Positions 5,401 to 6,868 of a stretch of DNA of 6,868 bases are shown piece after piece; the stretch's first letter is position 1, and each line of letters begins with the position of its first letter. The translations under genes and the position numbers were made by a program. Below the pieces are notes generated by a model. The model saw nothing but the letters and a program-made list of their open reading frames with translations, made no database searches and was not told the origin of the DNA. This DNA comes from Alphaproteobacteria bacterium (GTDB lineage: Bacteria; Pseudomonadota; Alphaproteobacteria; ATCC43930; CGMCC-115725), in NCBI GenBank assembly GCA_017353855.1, contig JAFMSA010000226.1, forward strand, positions 1 through 6,868, given 5' to 3'.

Positions 5401-6868
5401 TGACGGTCCACGCTGTAGGACGAATTTGCTCGGCCAACGATACCGGTCCCACGATACGCTGGACGGATCCCGCGCCAGTCCGGGCACGGATCGCTAGTGA
5501 GGAACTCTATCATCTTGCGCATCTGAGGGGCCTCGACTACGGGCGCTGCTTCCGGGTCGTCAGCCAGATTGACGTCGCCGGCCGCGCCGAAGCGGTAGCG
5601 CTTTTCGATGACGCACCGCTCGACGGGAATATCGGGTCCTATCTGCTTCACCCCACTTTGCTTGACGGTGCGTTGCAGGCCCTTCTCGGGCTGGTCGCGG
5701 ATCGCCAAGACGACATCGAGGGCATCAGCTTCCTGCCGTGGCGGTTCGGGCGAGTGCGACTGTCGGCGCCATTCGGACGCGTGCCGAGATCTGCCCGGCT
5801 GCGCTTAACGCGTATCGGCATTCGCTCGGTTTGTGCAGAAATTGCCCTTCTGGATGATGCGGGCGCTCGCGTCGCGGAAGTGGCGGATTGTTGGTTCCGC
5901 CGCGTCGAATTGACCCGACGCGGCGCGGGCGAAGAGCGTCCGCTGCGCGTCGATCTCGTTCCCGCGCCGCTTGGTGAGTTTGACATTCTCCCTGCATTGA
6001 ATGATTACGGCGCCATCCTGACACGTCTTGCCGCCGCCCGCGAACCCGACCGGGCCCGGCAGGAACAAGCGCTCCTGCTGGATGCCCTGGTAGCTTCGGT
6101 AGCACTACGGTCCATCGGAGGTATCGTCGAGCCCGGCCGGCCGTTCACAATTGGAGAACTCACCCAAGCCGGGCTTATCGCACCGGCATCGGCGGGACTT
6201 GCCGAATCCGTGCTGCGCCTGCTCGAGAGGTTCGGTGCCGCCGCAAATCCCGGAACGGGATGGCAGCTTACGGGCTGTGCTGATCTGCCTGACGCCGAGG
6301 AGGTCTGGCGCTTGCTGCTCGCGGAGGCGCCTGACCTGGTCGCGGAACTCGCACTGATTGCGTCCGCAATAGAGGCTCTGCCGGAAGTTATCTCCGAAGG
6401 GCCAAGCGATCCGGGGATCTCTCTGCCGCCGATGGTCGAGCATCTCCTGCAGGCTTCGCCGGCCAGCGCCAGCGCGGTGGATTTGCTGTGCGATGCACTC
6501 CACAACATCGCCACGGAATGGCCAAAGGAAAGGCGGCTGCGAATTCTCGAGATCGCCGCGACGAGCGGAGGAGCGACGCGCCGGGTGCTCGAGCGATTGG
6601 CGCAATCCTCGGTCGATATCGTATATCTCGCAACCAGCCTCGAGCCTGACCAGACCTCTCGACTGTCGTATTTGGCGGATTCGTTCACCGGAGTTTCTGC
6701 TCGCCACTGGTCCCCGCAAGACGGCATTGAAAGCCTGAATACGACCCCTTTCGACATCATCCTCACGATAAATTCCAGTGCGCGGGCGCGACTCGATCCG
6801 GCGGGTCTGAGGTGCCTGCGCGATCTTCTCACCCCCGGTGGCATCCTTATTGCCGTCGAGCCCGAACC
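2421..6868 (+). CDS. Modular type I polyketide synthase, KS-AT-DH-(pseudo)MT, 3' truncated by the window
   Basis: The frame stays open for 1482 codons to the window edge. The start is fixed: the ATG at 2421 is the first start codon after an in-frame TAG at 2346, and the KS begins at once, with no loading or docking domain. AAGG (2403-2406) is a poor, distant ribosome site. KS (about 1-425) keeps C174 in T-A-C-S-S-S, H309 in H-G-T-G-T and H347 in N-I-G-H. AT (about 526-820) has G-H-S618-V-G-E and F-A-F-H721, closest to malonyl-type selectivity, and ends in the Y-P-W-D linker (864). DH (about 888-1163) has H918-x3-G-x4-P927 and D1082-x3-Q1086, consistent with activity. From about 1175 on, the sequence matches the PKS C-methyltransferase fold, but its SAM site is degraded. 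The enzyme builds an acyl or polyketide chain from malonyl units in the cytosol. The layout recalls RkpA/WcbR-type capsule-lipid synthases, so ER, KR and ACP domains are expected beyond 6868. The exact product is unknown. Confidence 0.95.
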   Translation, partial: MTDRSVAIVGASCRLPGADNIEKFWQLLVSARDAVCEVDDRRWSTRFYYHPNRHEPGKSYTWSAGLIDGVDLFEPSFFGISPREAAQMDPQQRLLLELAWHALEDAGIPAGKMSGSSTGVYIGASATDYSDLRLGDPAGADSYFMTGSTLSILANRISYIFDLRGPSLAVDTACSSSLVALHHACEAIRGGRISSAIVGGINLLLAPYPFIGFSRASMLSRRGRCFAFDERADGYVRAEGGSVMVLKPLADALANGDPVRAVIVATGVNSDGRTIGLSLPSETAQASLLHSVYSDAGIAPDEVAFFEMHGTGTVAGDPIEAAAVGRALGQRRSQPLPIGSVKTNIGHLEPASGMAGLLKAALALEKGVVPPTLHCETPNPNIAFDALNLRLIREPERLAMENAGQCVGVNSFGFGGTNAHVVVAKPPARDSASPASAPLPPLIVSAQTETSLRGLVRCWRAALAERGAEEVPPMLRAAARRRDHHPRRLVALGRDAPGLARALDGFLDDNPSASIITGTGVRDGKLAFVFSGNGAQFAGMGADALRTSPAFRAAIEEVDAALCPQLGWPVAKLLEEPVDGQALTRADIAQPLLFAVQVGIVQALRNLGVEASGYVGHSVGEIASAWAAGALSLSEAGRVVAMRSRYQQKTQGRGRMAALALSGEGARQFLAELDSTAEIAALNATHSVTISGPAAEIERLEGEAKRRGFWFRALDLDFAFHSREMDPIREDLLAGLSSLQARRPRASLVSTVTGKPVEGEPLDAEYWWRNIRNPVCFADAVALLISEGYRILLEIGPTAILQSYLTDGLRAAKVEGRVLASLSRKPVDEDPFPAIAALCHVAGYDLTAARCFDGPEHPRGLPLYPWDRRKFWFDMTVEAADPVNPPFDHPLLGFRQPAPIPCWVNHLDEQVLPWIADHAVEGMPVLPAAAVVEMALAAARWRWPDAPVLEVLDLEIRRPLPFDKGRMRELRSLISSEEGDWELTSRARLSSEPLTVHAVGRICSANDTGPTIRWTDPAPVRARIASEELYHLAHLRGLDYGRCFRVVSQIDVAGRAEAVALFDDAPLDGNIGSYLLHPTLLDGALQALLGLVADRQDDIEGISFLPWRFGRVRLSAPFGRVPRSARLRLTRIGIRSVCAEIALLDDAGARVAEVADCWFRRVELTRRGAGEERPLRVDLVPAPLGEFDILPALNDYGAILTRLAAAREPDRARQEQALLLDALVASVALRSIGGIVEPGRPFTIGELTQAGLIAPASAGLAESVLRLLERFGAAANPGTGWQLTGCADLPDAEEVWRLLLAEAPDLVAELALIASAIEALPEVISEGPSDPGISLPPMVEHLLQASPASASAVDLLCDALHNIATEWPKERRLRILEIAATSGGATRRVLERLAQSSVDIVYLATSLEPDQTSRLSYLADSFTGVSARHWSPQDGIESLNTTPFDIILTINSSARARLDPAGLRCLRDLLTPGGILIAVEPE
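5943..6868 (+). other. Methyltransferase-like region of the PKS, SAM motif degraded (probable pseudo-MT)
   Basis: PKS residues about 1175-1482 follow the usual C-methyltransferase plan. First comes a helical N-terminal subdomain with a T-I-G-E-L stretch and an L-P-E-V-I segment. Then comes motif I at R-I-L-E-I-A-A-T-S-G-G (1374-1384), a strand D-I-V-Y-L, F-D-I-I-L (1444-1448), and L-L-T-P-G-G (1469-1474). The functional motif is normally L-E-I-G-x-G-T-G-G. Here the first two glycines are A1379 and T1381. The later N-V-L-H-A stretch, usual after the F-D-x-I strand, reads I-N-S-S-A (1450-1454). The fold is likely kept but methyl transfer likely lost, as in animal fatty acid synthase. The domain is cut by the window, so later motifs cannot be judged. 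Confidence 0.72.

Noticed and set aside
6005..6844. Minus-strand open frame (279 codons) opposite the methyltransferase-like region
   Set aside because: It is the shadow of the PKS frame, Ser/Arg/Ala-rich, without recognisable domains.

Overview
The window is GC-rich bacterial DNA with strong G/C preference at third codon positions in its three real genes. All three lie on the + strand. Codon use, gene style and the type of polyketide synthase (PKS) suggest a proteobacterium, most likely an alphaproteobacterium such as a member of the Rhizobiales. That placement is an inference from style and recalled family resemblance, not from a database search.

Layout. (1) Positions 2-607 hold the C-terminal part of a malate/L-lactate dehydrogenase-type (Ldh_2 family) NAD(P)-dependent oxidoreductase; its N-terminus lies before the window. 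(2) Positions 613-1659 hold a complete phytanoyl-CoA dioxygenase (PhyH)-family Fe(II)/2-oxoglutarate oxygenase. Its start overlaps or abuts the dehydrogenase stop, so the two form a tight operon. (3) Positions 1660-2420 (about 760 bases) hold no convincing gene. There are weak promoter-like sequences, several short hairpins, and a drop in GC just before the next gene. (4) From 2421 to the end of the window runs one open frame of 1482 codons without a stop. It is the N-terminal part of a large modular type I PKS with the order ketosynthase (KS), acyltransferase (AT), dehydratase (DH), then a methyltransferase-like region cut off by the window edge. KS, AT and DH keep their catalytic residues. 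The SAM-binding motif of the methyltransferase-like region is degraded, so that region is probably a non-catalytic pseudo-methyltransferase.

How the genes may work together. A PKS that opens directly with a KS and has a DH resembles the single-module, fatty-acid-synthase-like enzymes of rhizobial and Burkholderia capsule loci (RkpA/WcbR type), which are thought to make a lipid chain for surface polysaccharide. If so, enoylreductase, ketoreductase and acyl-carrier domains should follow beyond 6868. The upstream oxygenase could hydroxylate an acyl or polyketide chain, and the dehydrogenase could oxidise or reduce a 2-hydroxy/2-keto acid. The 760-base gap means a shared pathway is plausible but not shown. 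I see no RNA gene, CRISPR array, insertion sequence or defence system here.
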